A DNA stretch of 64,000 bases from Caproiciproducens sp. CPB-2 (GTDB taxonomy: Bacteria > Bacillota > Clostridia > Oscillospirales > Acutalibacteraceae): positions 2,728,001-2,792,000 of the forward strand of contig NZ_CP142860.1 in the NCBI RefSeq assembly GCF_036287215.1. Reading direction: 5' to 3'. The translations under genes and the position numbers were made by a program. Positions 1 through 8,312 of this stretch are shown here, one piece after another; position 1 is the stretch's first letter; every line of letters begins with the position of its first letter. A model generated the notes under the pieces. The model ran no database searches and had not been told where the DNA came from. It saw nothing but the letters and a program-made list of their open reading frames with translations.

Positions 1-285
1 AAAAATATTATAATAGTTACCCCTGTAGTGAGCTGCACCCCAAAAGTTTGAATCGGTGTTGACGAGCCCGGTACTTTATGTCTCTACTTTTTAGAAAGTC
101 TGTATGGAGGTTTTGGAAAAGTTCTTCCCCGACAATCCGGATGGCAGTAAAATGGCGTGAAAAGAAATGAAAGTGAAAAGTTTTGCGATTCACATGTAAA
201 TCCCCACATGCTATACTGAACATGCTCAAGGATTTATCCAAAACCGAATACGGGAATGAAGGCACCTTTTGACGAAGGTGTTTTT

Positions 286-459
286 TTATTGCCCAGCGGT
301 CAGCTCCACACTTTCCCGCATTCCAACGTAATTTACAAGGCTCATAACGACATCCTTTGTCATGACATGTTTTTCGTCCGCTTTCTCGCCGGCTCGGGCA
401 ATGTGAAAGTAGCGGGAGTTTAAGACGGTTCTTGCTCCGGGCGAAATAATCCCTCCATA
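286..459 (-). pseudogene. Relaxase N-terminal fragment (MobP3-like)
   Basis: A minus-strand frame with no usable start reads SRYFHIARAGEKADEKHVMT followed by KDVVMSLVNYVG and stops at 286-288. From memory this matches the N-terminus of Clostridial MobP3-type conjugative relaxases. Only about 57 codons remain of a protein that is normally several hundred residues, so it cannot nick DNA. It suggests that a mobilisable element once lay here. The family name rests on recalled sequence and is uncertain. Confidence 0.4.
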
Positions 460-567
460 AAAGAGAGCGCAAATGATTTCTCATCTGCGCTCTAAAAATT
501 AATAATAACTCTTTCTAACCAAATCAGTTAGTTTACTCGTAGCAATTCTTTTGTAGGCATTAGTATG

Positions 568-711
568 ACTTATCAATTCAGTACGCCGCTGGATTTTGAC
601 AAGGTCGAAAAAATCGCGGTGGGTAATGTGGAGATTCCCTTAAAATAACGCAACTACATTTTGTAATATAACCGAAGGGAAAGGCTTCCGTTTGCTGACC
701 AGACGGAGGCC
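568..711. repeat. 144-bp direct repeat DR1, left copy
   Basis: This copy matches 7950-8093 with four visible mismatches over 144 bp. It contains the last 25 codons of a DUF4179-like gene (reading TYQFSTPLDFDKVEKIAVGN, stop at 646-648) and that gene's terminator. Similarity to the right copy begins abruptly at 568, so this is a displaced 3' end. The two copies bracket about 7.2 kb of mixed cargo. Confidence 0.85.
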
Positions 712-716
712 CTTCT
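683..716 (+). terminator. Rho-independent terminator in DR1 left copy
   Basis: The stem GGCTTCCGTTTG (683-694) pairs fully, with G-U pairs, to CAGACGGAGGCC (700-711) around a 5-nt loop. A weak pyrimidine run follows. It originally served the DUF4179-like gene whose tail precedes it. Confidence 0.7.
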
Positions 717-720
717 CCAT

Positions 721-921
721 TAGGAAAATCGCCGAGCGTGACGGCGTTTCAATGGAATACGTAAGAAAGCAGATTAGATTGCCATGCTGAACGGCCTGTG
801 CAGCACCGATCCGAAGGTCAAGGTGTTTTGGGACGCAGTCCCATGCGAAAAAGATATCCCTACGCCTGAAGAACTGATTTTATATATTTCCGAGATGGTA
901 AGACGCAAGAAAATAATCTGA
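721..921 (+). pseudogene. Frameshifted Spo0A C-terminal-like DNA-binding fragment
   Basis: Two overlapping frames together read RKIAERDGVSMEYVRKQIR and then AMLNGLCSTDPKVKVFWDAV, ending near PTPEELILYISEMV with a stop at 919-921. This resembles the small Spo0A_C-type helix-turn-helix proteins common on Clostridial mobile elements. A frameshift near 780 and the missing start mean it is not expressed as a whole protein. The assignment is from memory and tentative. Confidence 0.35.
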
Positions 922-978
922 GGATAGCGTTAGCCGCAGCGTTAAGGGAGTGGTCATTACCGCTCCCTCTCTTGCGCT

Positions 979-1140
979 TTAGGGTTCTTCCAGAAAGCTG
1001 TCGTTATCAATATGAATCCGCTTGGCGTAGCTGAGCTGCCTGTCCAACCAGGACAAATAATCTGATTTGACCTGCTCGTATGCCTGACGATCCGCCCAGC
1101 TTTTTTCCTCTGCCTTATGGGAGCGACTATATAAGAGAAA
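979..1140 (-). pseudogene. C-terminal fragment of an unrecognised gene
   Basis: A minus-strand frame contains AEEKSWADRQAYEQVKSDYL and then SWLDRQLSYAKRIHIDNDSF before a stop at 979-981. It has protein-like composition (charged, aromatic, heptad-like) and no start. I do not recognise the family. It sits among other gene fragments, consistent with a decayed element. Confidence 0.25.
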
Positions 1141-1201
1141 CGAGCAGTTACCCTATCACAATAGGACTTAAGCGGCAAATAAGGCCTGATTTCTTAAACG
1201 G

Positions 1202-2869
1202 TTACGACTGACCGCCGACCCGGATTATCCGCTGACCGTTGACACGCTCCTGCAGACGGTGAGAAATGGAGAGCACTGTCCGGCCCTTGGCGGCGCGCTC
1301 CAGCGCGTCAAGTACGCGCTGTTCCGTGTTGCTGTCGAGATTCGCGGTGATCTCATCCAGCAGCAGAATCTCCGGCGAGGCCGCAACGGCCCGCGCAATA
1401 GAGAGAAGCTGGAACTGCCCCTGCGAAAAGGCAGCTTCCGAAGCGGGCGTATCGTATCCGTCCGGGAGGGCAAGGATACTTTCATGCAGTCCCACCAGTC
1501 TGGCCGCATTTTCAACCTGCTTTCGAGCAACGGCTGGGTCAAACAGCGAAATCTGCTCCGCAACCGTGCCCTCTACCAGATGGAAGGACTGCTCCACATA
1601 GCCGATCAGACGACGCTTTTTTTCGTCCGGAATGGCGGAAGCCCTCGATCCTTTAATAAGCACCCGCCCCTCAAGCGGTCGGTACAGCCCCAACAGCAGG
1701 CGGAAGACGGTGCTCTTGCCCGCGCCTGTTCGGCCGACAAACGTAACCGCTTCTCCTTTGCTCACTGTGAAGCTCAGATCTTGCAGCACGTCGCTGTCAT
1801 CACCATATCCAAAACGTACATGGTCGAAGCAGACAATGGGAGCCGCTTCTGAACTTTTTCCTGTGTTGGAATCGTCCGGCACCTCCCGTTCCGCCTCGGC
1901 CAGAACCTCGTTGATCCGTTTCACTCCGGCCACGGCGGACTGGATGTTCTGAATTTCCATGCCGAGGCTCTCCAGCGGCGCAAACACCTGGCCTACATAG
2001 GCGATCACAGCCACCGCAGTGCCCACGCTGATGCCGAAGAACGTGCGGATACCCCCTCCCATGGCGGCGCAGACCATCATCACGGCGATGACGCAGGAGC
2101 TGACAAAAATAACGATCGGCGAATAGATGGAATCATAGAGGTTGGACTTGTCGGTTGCGCGGTAGCTCTCGCCGATGTAATCGTCGTAGCGCTGTTCCAT
2201 GTACTTTTCCCGGAGCAGCACATGGATCATACGGATGTTGCGGATTGTCTCGGGTATATGATTGTTCACCTTGCTTACAGCCACACGGTTTTCAAGCTGC
2301 GCCTTCAGCATCCGCTTCTGGAACAGGCGCGTCATGGCAAAGAGCAGCGGCGTAACCAGCAGCATCAGAAAGCCAAGCCCCGTGCTCTTGTAAAAAATCA
2401 CGATCAGAATGCTGACCACCTTACAACCGTCGGCAAACATACTGACAATTCCGTCCGTAAAAAGAGAGTCCACCGTATCCACATCGTTCACGAAGCGGGA
2501 GGCAATTTTACCGGCTTCGTGGGAGGTGAAATAGGCCGCAGGCAAACGGTGGAGTTTGGCGCAGAGCGCACTGCGCAAGCCGTGGGTGACTTTCTGACCA
2601 AATACGGTTATCATCACGTTCTGCCCGGATTCCAGCAAGCCGGACAGGGCGATAAACCCCAGATAGGAAAGCGCCAGACTCAGAGCAATTACCCGACCAG
2701 CCGTAAGGTCATTGACCACCCGCTCAAGAACAAGCGGCGGAAACAGTGCCGTTACTACGGCCAGCACGATGACAAATACGGTCAAAACACTTGTCGCCGT
2801 GGATGCGGCAACGACTCGGCGCAGCACCGCGCCGAGGCTCTTTTCATGCTTCATGTCCGCCGCCCCCAT
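1202..2869 (-). CDS. ABC exporter half-transporter, catalytic Walker B subunit
   Basis: A 555-residue fusion of a six-helix exporter membrane domain (about residues 20-320) and an ATPase domain (about 345-550). Motifs in order are Walker A GRTGAGKST, signature FSQGQ, Walker B ILLLDEITANLD with a normal catalytic Glu, and the H-loop ISHR. The signature is degenerate (FSQGQ for LSGGQ). It overlaps the end of the next half-transporter (2844), so the two are translationally coupled and should form a heterodimer of the BmrCD/TM287-288 kind. Substrate is unknown, most likely a drug or lipophile given the MarR regulator. There is an ATG (M6) five codons inside the annotated start. Confidence 0.88.
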   Translation of the reverse strand: MGAADMKHEKSLGAVLRRVVAASTATSVLTVFVIVLAVVTALFPPLVLERVVNDLTAGRVIALSLALSYLGFIALSGLLESGQNVMITVFGQKVTHGLRSALCAKLHRLPAAYFTSHEAGKIASRFVNDVDTVDSLFTDGIVSMFADGCKVVSILIVIFYKSTGLGFLMLLVTPLLFAMTRLFQKRMLKAQLENRVAVSKVNNHIPETIRNIRMIHVLLREKYMEQRYDDYIGESYRATDKSNLYDSIYSPIVIFVSSCVIAVMMVCAAMGGGIRTFFGISVGTAVAVIAYVGQVFAPLESLGMEIQNIQSAVAGVKRINEVLAEAEREVPDDSNTGKSSEAAPIVCFDHVRFGYGDDSDVLQDLSFTVSKGEAVTFVGRTGAGKSTVFRLLLGLYRPLEGRVLIKGSRASAIPDEKKRRLIGYVEQSFHLVEGTVAEQISLFDPAVARKQVENAARLVGLHESILALPDGYDTPASEAAFSQGQFQLLSIARAVAASPEILLLDEITANLDSNTEQRVLDALERAAKGRTVLSISHRLQERVNGQRIIRVGGQS

Positions 2870-4622
2870 TCACCTGTTCCAAATAAAGCTCCGCATAATC
2901 AGGATTCTCCTGCATGAGTTCCTCATGGGTAGAAAAGACGCCCCTGCCGCCGCATAAAAACAGCACCCGGTCAAATGTGGGGAACTGATACAGCCGGTGG
3001 GAGAACAGAATCACGATTTTATTCTCCGCCAGCGTCCGCAGGTTTTTCAGTATGGTTTGCTCCGTACCTTGATCCACAGCGGAAAACGGATCGTCCAGCA
3101 CAAGAACGCTGCGGGAATTATATAACGTTCTGGCCAACGCCACACGGGCCTGCTGCCCTCCGGACAGACGCACGCCGCCGCTGCCCACCGGCGTATCGGC
3201 ACCCTGCGGCATCTGTCGCACCTCTTCGTCCAGACACACCGTCCGTAAAAGCGGCTCAATTTCTCCCGGCTCTCCCAACCGGATATTCTCCGCCAGCGTA
3301 TCGCTGATCAGTTCCGGCTCGTGCCCCATGTAGGAAATCAGTTGACTGCGTTTGCGGTGGCTCAGATCTCTGAGCTCCCGCCCGGCCACACGGATGCTGC
3401 CGCAGTAAGGGACTTCGCCGATGAATGCCTTTCCCAGCGTGGATTTTCCGCAGGCCACAGGCCCCGTTACCCCAATGATCTGCCCCGGGCGGGCAGAGAA
3501 GAAAACATCCCGCAGTACGGTTTCTCCATCCGGCCAGCCCACAGACACGCCGGAAAGCGTCAACTCGGCTGATCTTGCGGCATCTGGCGGGGATACGGCG
3601 TCCAGCCCTATGTATTCCTTCATCAGCGGCTTGATGCGCGTCCAGGACACCTGGGCCTTCTGGACGGCGTTGAAGAGCTTGGCCGCATGAGAGGATTTGA
3701 GAGCCATTTTTGTGAAGCATGAGAGGAAGGTGGTGAAGGCGGCGATGTCCCAGCTTTTCCACCCCGTGCCCAGCACGTTCCGCGCACCCAGATACAAAAT
3801 CAGCACCGCGCCGCACATGGAGATGATGTTGTAGAGCGGCTGCATGGTGTTTTCCCAGAGATTCGCCGCAACAGCGCTTTTTTCATAGTCGCCCAACCGC
3901 ACCTCGTAAGCGGCGTCCCGGTTTTGCTCGCAGCCGTAGACCCGATAGGTCACGGCGTTGGAGACACGATCCATTGTGGCCCCGTTTAAGCGTCCGGCGC
4001 TTTTTTTATAGGCGGCGTTGCTTTGGGCGACCCGTCCCTTCAGGTGTCCGGCGATGAGGTAGGCGAAGGGCGTAAACGCGCAGGAGAGCAGCGCCAGACG
4101 CCAATCATAAAAGAACAGCATGACGGTATACGCCGCCAGCACCACGCCGGTGTCAAAGACCTCGGTGGTGGATTTCCGCATGCCCTCCACGCACGCGTCC
4201 ACGTCAGCCACAGCTTTTGTCATGACGGAGCCGAGGTTCTCTTTTTCCAGTTCTTCCCGGCTCATGTGGACAAGACTGTTGTAAAGCATGTGGCGCATAT
4301 TTCGGCTCGTGTCGTTGGCGAAGCGGCGCACGCCGAAGCGTTTGACCGCCCGCATGGCCTGCACGAACAGGATCACGGAGAGATACACCGCCGCCAGCGA
4401 TACCATGGCGGACACAGTCTTGTAGCCCTTCATGATGTCAAACAGGCACTGCGCAAGCTGCCCCTCGAAATAAGGCCCGGCCACCATTCCCACGTTGTAG
4501 AGGATGCCGGAGACCGTGACGAGCGCAAGCGGCCTTGCCTCCAGCCGGAAGTAGGACCAGATGCGGTCCGGATGCGGGACCTTTTCAATCCGCCGACGGC
4601 TCATTTTTGCCCGCCCCCTCAA
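2844..4622 (-). CDS. ABC exporter half-transporter, degenerate-site subunit
   Basis: A 592-residue half-transporter with an N-terminal membrane domain and a C-terminal ATPase domain. Walker A is GPVACGKST, the signature is canonical LSGGQ, and Walker B reads SVLVLDDPFSAVD, with Asp where the catalytic Glu normally stands. This complements its partner at 1202, which has the Glu but a degenerate signature, leaving one consensus and one degenerate ATP site per dimer. The start overlaps the upstream MarR gene by about 38 bp. The true start may be M7. Likely a multidrug-type efflux pump in the cytoplasmic membrane. Confidence 0.88.
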   Translation of the reverse strand: MRGRAKMSRRRIEKVPHPDRIWSYFRLEARPLALVTVSGILYNVGMVAGPYFEGQLAQCLFDIMKGYKTVSAMVSLAAVYLSVILFVQAMRAVKRFGVRRFANDTSRNMRHMLYNSLVHMSREELEKENLGSVMTKAVADVDACVEGMRKSTTEVFDTGVVLAAYTVMLFFYDWRLALLSCAFTPFAYLIAGHLKGRVAQSNAAYKKSAGRLNGATMDRVSNAVTYRVYGCEQNRDAAYEVRLGDYEKSAVAANLWENTMQPLYNIISMCGAVLILYLGARNVLGTGWKSWDIAAFTTFLSCFTKMALKSSHAAKLFNAVQKAQVSWTRIKPLMKEYIGLDAVSPPDAARSAELTLSGVSVGWPDGETVLRDVFFSARPGQIIGVTGPVACGKSTLGKAFIGEVPYCGSIRVAGRELRDLSHRKRSQLISYMGHEPELISDTLAENIRLGEPGEIEPLLRTVCLDEEVRQMPQGADTPVGSGGVRLSGGQQARVALARTLYNSRSVLVLDDPFSAVDQGTEQTILKNLRTLAENKIVILFSHRLYQFPTFDRVLFLCGGRGVFSTHEELMQENPDYAELYLEQVNGGGGHEA

Positions 4623-5073
4623 AAAAGCGCTGGGTCAGGTGGGGAAAGCCCGCCCGGCTCTCGGCCTTGGAGCGGTCGTAGAGCGTATTCAAAATACGGC
4701 AGAATTCCGCATTGTCCTCCGGGGTGAGCGCTTCTTCCAGCCATTCGTAATACAGCGCCTCCACGGAGGCTTTGGAGTTTTTCAGGCTGTCCGCCTTTTC
4801 CGTCGCGTATAGAAGTTGGCTGCGCCCATCCTCCGGGTTGGGTTTGCGGATGAGATAGCCCTTGGCTTCCAGACTTGCCGCGCGGCGCGCGGCCGCGCCC
4901 TTGTCCAGTGTGAAAAGCTCCCGCAGCGCCGCCTGCGTGATGCCGGGGTTCTTCCGCACCGCGTGGATAAAATCATACTCCGCCGTACCGACGCCATCTG
5001 TTTTCAGCATCCGCACGGTAAATTTGCTTACTTCGCGCGCAATTTTTGTAATCTGCCGCCTTGTACTGTCCAT
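4585..5073 (-). CDS. MarR-family repressor of the exporter operon
   Basis: A 162-residue winged-helix protein. The helix-turn-helix lies around GITQAALRELFTLDKGAAAR and is followed by the MarR wing with KPNPEDGRSQLLY. It is the first gene of an operon with the two ABC half-transporters, overlapping the next start. A perfect 19-bp inverted repeat overlaps the promoter just upstream (5092-5148), so the gene is very likely autoregulated, with efflux induced when a ligand releases MarR. The ligand is unknown. Confidence 0.88.
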   Translation of the reverse strand: MDSTRRQITKIAREVSKFTVRMLKTDGVGTAEYDFIHAVRKNPGITQAALRELFTLDKGAAARRAASLEAKGYLIRKPNPEDGRSQLLYATEKADSLKNSKASVEALYYEWLEEALTPEDNAEFCRILNTLYDRSKAESRAGFPHLTQRFFEGAGKNEPSAD

Positions 5074-5091
5074 TCTTCACACTTCCCGCCC

Positions 5092-5148
5092 AAAAATAGA
5101 TGTAGTATCAAATAAATATATGATACTACATCTATTTTTTCATGTCAA
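5092..5148 (-). promoter_or_regulatory. marR-ABC operon promoter with 19-bp palindromic operator
   Basis: On the minus strand, -35 TTGACA (5143-5148) and -10 TATCAT (5120-5125) are separated by exactly 17 bp. A perfect inverted repeat with arms AAAAATAGATGTAGTATCA (5092-5110) and its complement (5121-5139), 10-bp centre, covers the -10 and most of the spacer. A bound MarR dimer pair there would block polymerase. Confidence 0.85.
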
Positions 5149-5317
5149 TGGATTGCTACGATAAAAACAGAGTCGCGAAACGCCCAGAAATGAGATAAAA
5201 GCACGATCTACTTCCAGTACGTCGGGTATGTGCACATCGTATTATGAATTGCCGGGATATCTTGATTATGGAACCGGAAATGCGATACAATACTAAAATA
5301 GATTGGAGGCGGATATT

Positions 5318-5516
5318 ATGAAATCAAAAGCAAAAGAAAGCGTAAAATACTCTCTCGCAACCCATGCGGCGGAAAAGATGACGCCGAGCCGCAAGGCTGT
5401 CCGCCTACTGCTATAAGGACTCAAATGTCCTTCGGAACAAACTGGGCATTCGTGACGGAGCGATCCTGCGGCGCATTGAGGCTGACATTGTGTTTATTTT
5501 ACCATCAGAATCGTAA
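5318..5516 (+). pseudogene. Collapsed VbhA antitoxin / Fic toxin locus
   Basis: An ATG with an upstream GGAGG site opens a 32-residue frame, MKSKAKESVKYSLATHAAEK through SRKAVRL, which resembles the N-terminus of VbhA-type antitoxins. In the next frame (5406-5516) the sequence reads YCYKDSNVLRNKLGIRDGAI, then LRRIEADI, typical of the start of Fic-domain toxins. An internal deletion appears to have joined the antitoxin start to the toxin start; both lack their functional motifs (no HPFxxGNG). Family calls are from recalled sequence. Confidence 0.5.
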
Positions 5517-5523
5517 ATTCATA

Positions 5524-6123
5524 TCATTGAGTTTGATTGTCGTATAATGCATCATGTAATTGCTTGAGTACAATTTCATCATCCCCATCACAAGATAAGT
5601 GTGAAATATCTTCAATATTAAACATAGATACGCCATCATTTTCCCCGTACTCATCAAGCATCAATATGATACAGTATTTATCGTTAATCTGTTGAACAAA
5701 TCCAGTTGCATCATTGTTGCCACTATTAATTAGTTCAACTGTAACAACTTTTTTTGTTTCATGAGCATACGTTAATAAAGTTAAAAACCCACTTCCCTGA
5801 ACTCGGCATAACTGATCATATTTTGTTTTGTTAATTTTTCCTAATATTTTTATTTTTTTAACGTATTTTGAATCTGTTTCAATTTTATAAATATTTGAGA
5901 TTTGTTTCACAACATACCCATCATATTTACCATTTGGAAGATAGTGGCTTATTATAACTTCATTATCAAATATTTCAGATATTACCCCTGCCGAAAAATT
6001 TTGTGTCTGTTCTGCATTCGTATAGATAAGCACAATCTCTTTATCTCTATTCAAAACTGCTAAACATGTCAATAAATTATCATCTTGGATTTCTTTTGTT
6101 TGGATTTGGTTTTCTTCTTGCAT
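5524..6123 (-). CDS. Hypothetical protein, second gene behind the toxin tip
   Basis: A 199-residue acidic, soluble protein with no signal peptide or membrane helix and no family I recognise. The ATG at 6121-6123 (MQEENQIQ) is chosen because AAGGGAGGAG lies just upstream; an upstream in-frame ATG at 6234 has no such site. The gene is AT-rich like its two upstream neighbours and unlike the exporter genes. Its place behind an AHH toxin tip and a putative immunity gene suggests another immunity or accessory protein, by position only. Confidence 0.55.
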   Translation of the reverse strand: MQEENQIQTKEIQDDNLLTCLAVLNRDKEIVLIYTNAEQTQNFSAGVISEIFDNEVIISHYLPNGKYDGYVVKQISNIYKIETDSKYVKKIKILGKINKTKYDQLCRVQGSGFLTLLTYAHETKKVVTVELINSGNNDATGFVQQINDKYCIILMLDEYGENDGVSMFNIEDISHLSCDGDDEIVLKQLHDALYDNQTQ

Positions 6124-6237
6124 CGCCTTTTTCTCCTCCCTTATCTCGATTTTTACGTGTTTGACCTTTCTCATGCTTAGGTTAAAAGGGTAATCCCATA
6201 GCCTGCCTTTTGGGACGACTGTGGGAGAAAACAAATA

Positions 6238-6990
6238 CTATATTTTTCGTTTGATTCTGACATCAAACACATGATCTTCCCAAACAGATTCACCCTGAAA
6301 TTCAGTAACAGTATACTTAGACAAATATCCTTCATCATCATGTTGGAAATGGTATTGTTGATGTTGAAGCAGTGGCATATCGGGGTTATATATATAGAAA
6401 TCACTGCTTCTAATCCCTAAGCTGCCATAAGTAAAGGCTTCATGATGCAAATTAAATATTCTGCTTCCAGCAGCAAAAGAGGCCTGTGAAAGAAACATTA
6501 TCTTATTGTCTTCATATATTTCTTCACATATTTGTGTTATTAAAAAATCAGGAGAAAAAGTAATTCCCAAAGCGATATTCTGATAATACTCTATAACTTC
6601 GGTTGTTGATATGGAATCGTCGGTTTTATTTTTAACAAGAATCAGCCTGTTTAATCTATCAAATCCATAACTAAAAACAACCTTACTACTTGTGGTTAAC
6701 CGCTTCAGCAATTTTCCTCTATTACAATTTCCTATAACGATGTCAATAATAGGGCTGGGAGAATAATATCCTCTATGGAGCACTTCTCCCTTAACACTAT
6801 ATTCTTCTCTAACAACCTTTTCTTCAGCTAGATTGCATAAACAAGATGCCTTATTTTTATATTCTTCTGCAATTTTAGTAAAGCGTTGACATTCCCTTTG
6901 GAATGGCTCGCAAATTTTAATGTTTTTTGATGACTTCAGATACTCCTCAAGACTATTCATATCGCTTACAAAATCAAATTTATTAGTCAA
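6238..6990 (-). CDS. Putative immunity protein for the AHH toxin tip
   Basis: A 250-residue soluble protein of unrecognised family. The start is TTG (6988-6990), chosen because GGGAGGAA sits about 5 bases upstream. It lies 12 bp behind the toxin-tip gene, on the same strand and with the same AT-rich base use, where polymorphic-toxin immunity genes normally sit. Residues such as FSYGFDRLNRLILVKN suggest a beta-rich fold, but no catalytic motif is evident. The immunity function is inferred from position alone. Confidence 0.55.
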   Translation of the reverse strand: MTNKFDFVSDMNSLEEYLKSSKNIKICEPFQRECQRFTKIAEEYKNKASCLCNLAEEKVVREEYSVKGEVLHRGYYSPSPIIDIVIGNCNRGKLLKRLTTSSKVVFSYGFDRLNRLILVKNKTDDSISTTEVIEYYQNIALGITFSPDFLITQICEEIYEDNKIMFLSQASFAAGSRIFNLHHEAFTYGSLGIRSSDFYIYNPDMPLLQHQQYHFQHDDEGYLSKYTVTEFQGESVWEDHVFDVRIKRKI

Positions 6991-7002
6991 TGTCTTCCTC
7001 CC

Positions 7003-7620
7003 TTAATATGGAGATACAGCATCTAAAGATAGCACATACGATCTAATAGTTGTTAACGCTCCATATACATTGGTTCTTTGTCGAGCAATGTTACCATTTG
7101 CCGCATTATAAGCACTAATCACTACGCTATTAGCCCATCCATAATAAGTATTTGTATGAATTCTGCGATGAAGTCCAGTTTTTATAAGCAGTTTGTTGGC
7201 CGAATCTTCTACCCCTCTGGGTAAAACTTCTCGCAGTATTCTGGCCGCATAGGCAGCATTTGGTGCAGCCTTCGCAACTATATGATGCACTTCATAATTG
7301 TTCCTGTATTTAGGTCTTATTTTTGTCCGCGCAAAACTATCGCTTATACTTTTTGCTATGGAATTTGCCTGCGATGAAGCCCAACTAATTGTCCCGCTCA
7401 TCGACTCACCCATAGCACCCAAACCTCTGCTTATTCCCCCAGAAATCGCTGTACACATCTGGTTCCATGAGTTTTGGAATTGAGGAGTAGAAACTACTGC
7501 AGCAGTCCATAATGTTATGACCGCCGTGACCAAGAAATAAACGCCAATACATGTCAGGGTTATAGGCTCTCTGCCATCATAATCGGCCATATTGATAGGG
7601 TTATTGAAGCAGAGAAATCG
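7003..7620 (-). pseudogene. Orphan Rhs/WapA toxin tip with AHH nuclease domain
   Basis: The frame from 7590 encodes 195 residues: an N-terminal hydrophobic stretch (about 10-35), then the AHH-type HNH/EndoVII nuclease signature. EVHHIVAKAAPNAAYAARIL is near residue 100 and GLHRRIHTNTYYGW lies downstream. Upstream of the ATG, in frame to 7618-7620, the sequence reads RFLCFNNPINMADYDG, which is the end of an Rhs-type repeat core. A stop codon lies two codons further out and the ATG has no ribosome site. The gene is therefore the C-terminal tip of a polymorphic toxin whose delivery body was lost. A fresh start from 7590 cannot be excluded. Confidence 0.65.
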
Positions 7621-7643
7621 ATCTTACGTTGAAAAGTCTGTTC

Positions 7644-8030
7644 ATGCCAACCGGAAAGTTAACCCTCCGCCCGTTTGCAGAGTTGGAATGGAAGTTTCAT
7701 TTAAAGCTGAATTATAATACGTTTACGAAAAAAGTCGAGATGGATAAAGTAACACATTTCAAAGAGAATTATTGCACCATACAGACGGTTGAAATTTCGT
7801 CTCTTTCTGTAAATATCGTTTATAGCAATCTAAAACCATAATACCGGTCCGATTCCCGAGACCCCCAATTTGATGATCCTGTTCAAGGACGGTAGCAAAA
7901 GAACATTCTCCCAGGCCCCGGAACCGGAAAAAAAGAAAAGTCTACTATAACTTATCAATTCAGTACGCCGCTGGATTTTGACAAGGTCGAAAAAATCGCT
8001 GTGGGTGATGTGGAGATTCCCGTAAAATAA
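7644..8030 (+). pseudogene. Broken DUF4179-type anti-sigma-like gene, 3' part
   Basis: Three frame segments joined in order read LEWKFHLKLNYNTF, VEISSLSVNIVYSNL, NLMILFKDGSKRTFSQAPEP and TYQFSTPLDFDKVEKIAVGD, ending at a stop at 8028-8030. This is the recognisable C-terminal layout of DUF4179 extracytoplasmic proteins often paired with ECF sigma factors. Frameshifts lie near 7845 and 7945, and the N-terminal part with the membrane helix is absent, replaced by the toxin tip. The gene is dead. Confidence 0.55.
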
Positions 8031-8093
8031 CGCAAATACATTTTGTAATATAACCGAAGGGAAAGGCTTCCGTTTGCTGACCAGACGGAGGCC
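7950..8093. repeat. 144-bp direct repeat DR1, right copy
   Basis: This copy matches 568-711, covering the last codons and terminator of the DUF4179-type gene. Here the gene extends further upstream than in the left copy, so this is likely the original locus and the left copy the duplicated end. Confidence 0.85.
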
Positions 8094-8098
8094 TTTCT
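8065..8098 (+). terminator. Rho-independent terminator in DR1 right copy
   Basis: The same 12-bp stem as at 683-711 (GGCTTCCGTTTG with CAGACGGAGGCC), followed by TTTCT. It ends the DUF4179-type pseudogene. Confidence 0.7.
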
Positions 8099-8195
8099 AT
8101 CGTCTGCACGGAATCCATCGCTGTTCTTCCGATAAAAATATAAGATTTTCGTAAGAAATTTGTCAAAATTTCTTAAAACAAAAAACAGTTTCATC

Positions 8196-8204
8196 TGATA
8201 TAAT
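8196..8204 (+). promoter_or_regulatory. Extended -10 promoter for the C39 peptidase gene
   Basis: TGATATAATA contains an extended -10 element (TGnTATAAT) about 110 bp before the coding start. No good -35 is visible at 17 bp, which is tolerable for an extended -10. The leader (8211-8300) contains GC-rich inverted bits but no riboswitch I recognise. Confidence 0.5.
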
Positions 8205-8312
8205 AAATCAATTGGCTAGGAACCTATCCCCGCTCAAGTCCCGTGGAAGCATCCCCGGGAATGCAATGTATTATGCCTTTATGGAAATATGCTTAAGAAG
8301 GGAAGTTTCAAT

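Noticed and set aside
17..484. 155-codon frame at the left edge as a gene
   Set aside because: The conserved reading is in a different frame (relaxase fragment 286-459); this frame has no family resemblance and a poor start.
2222..2917. Long + strand frame opposite the ABC exporter gene
   Set aside because: It is fully antisense to a strong gene with all ABC motifs, has Gln/His-rich shadow composition and no ribosome site. Similar shadows at 4023-4727, 40894-42153, 41531-43117, 49094-49861 and 49927-50901 were dropped for the same reason.
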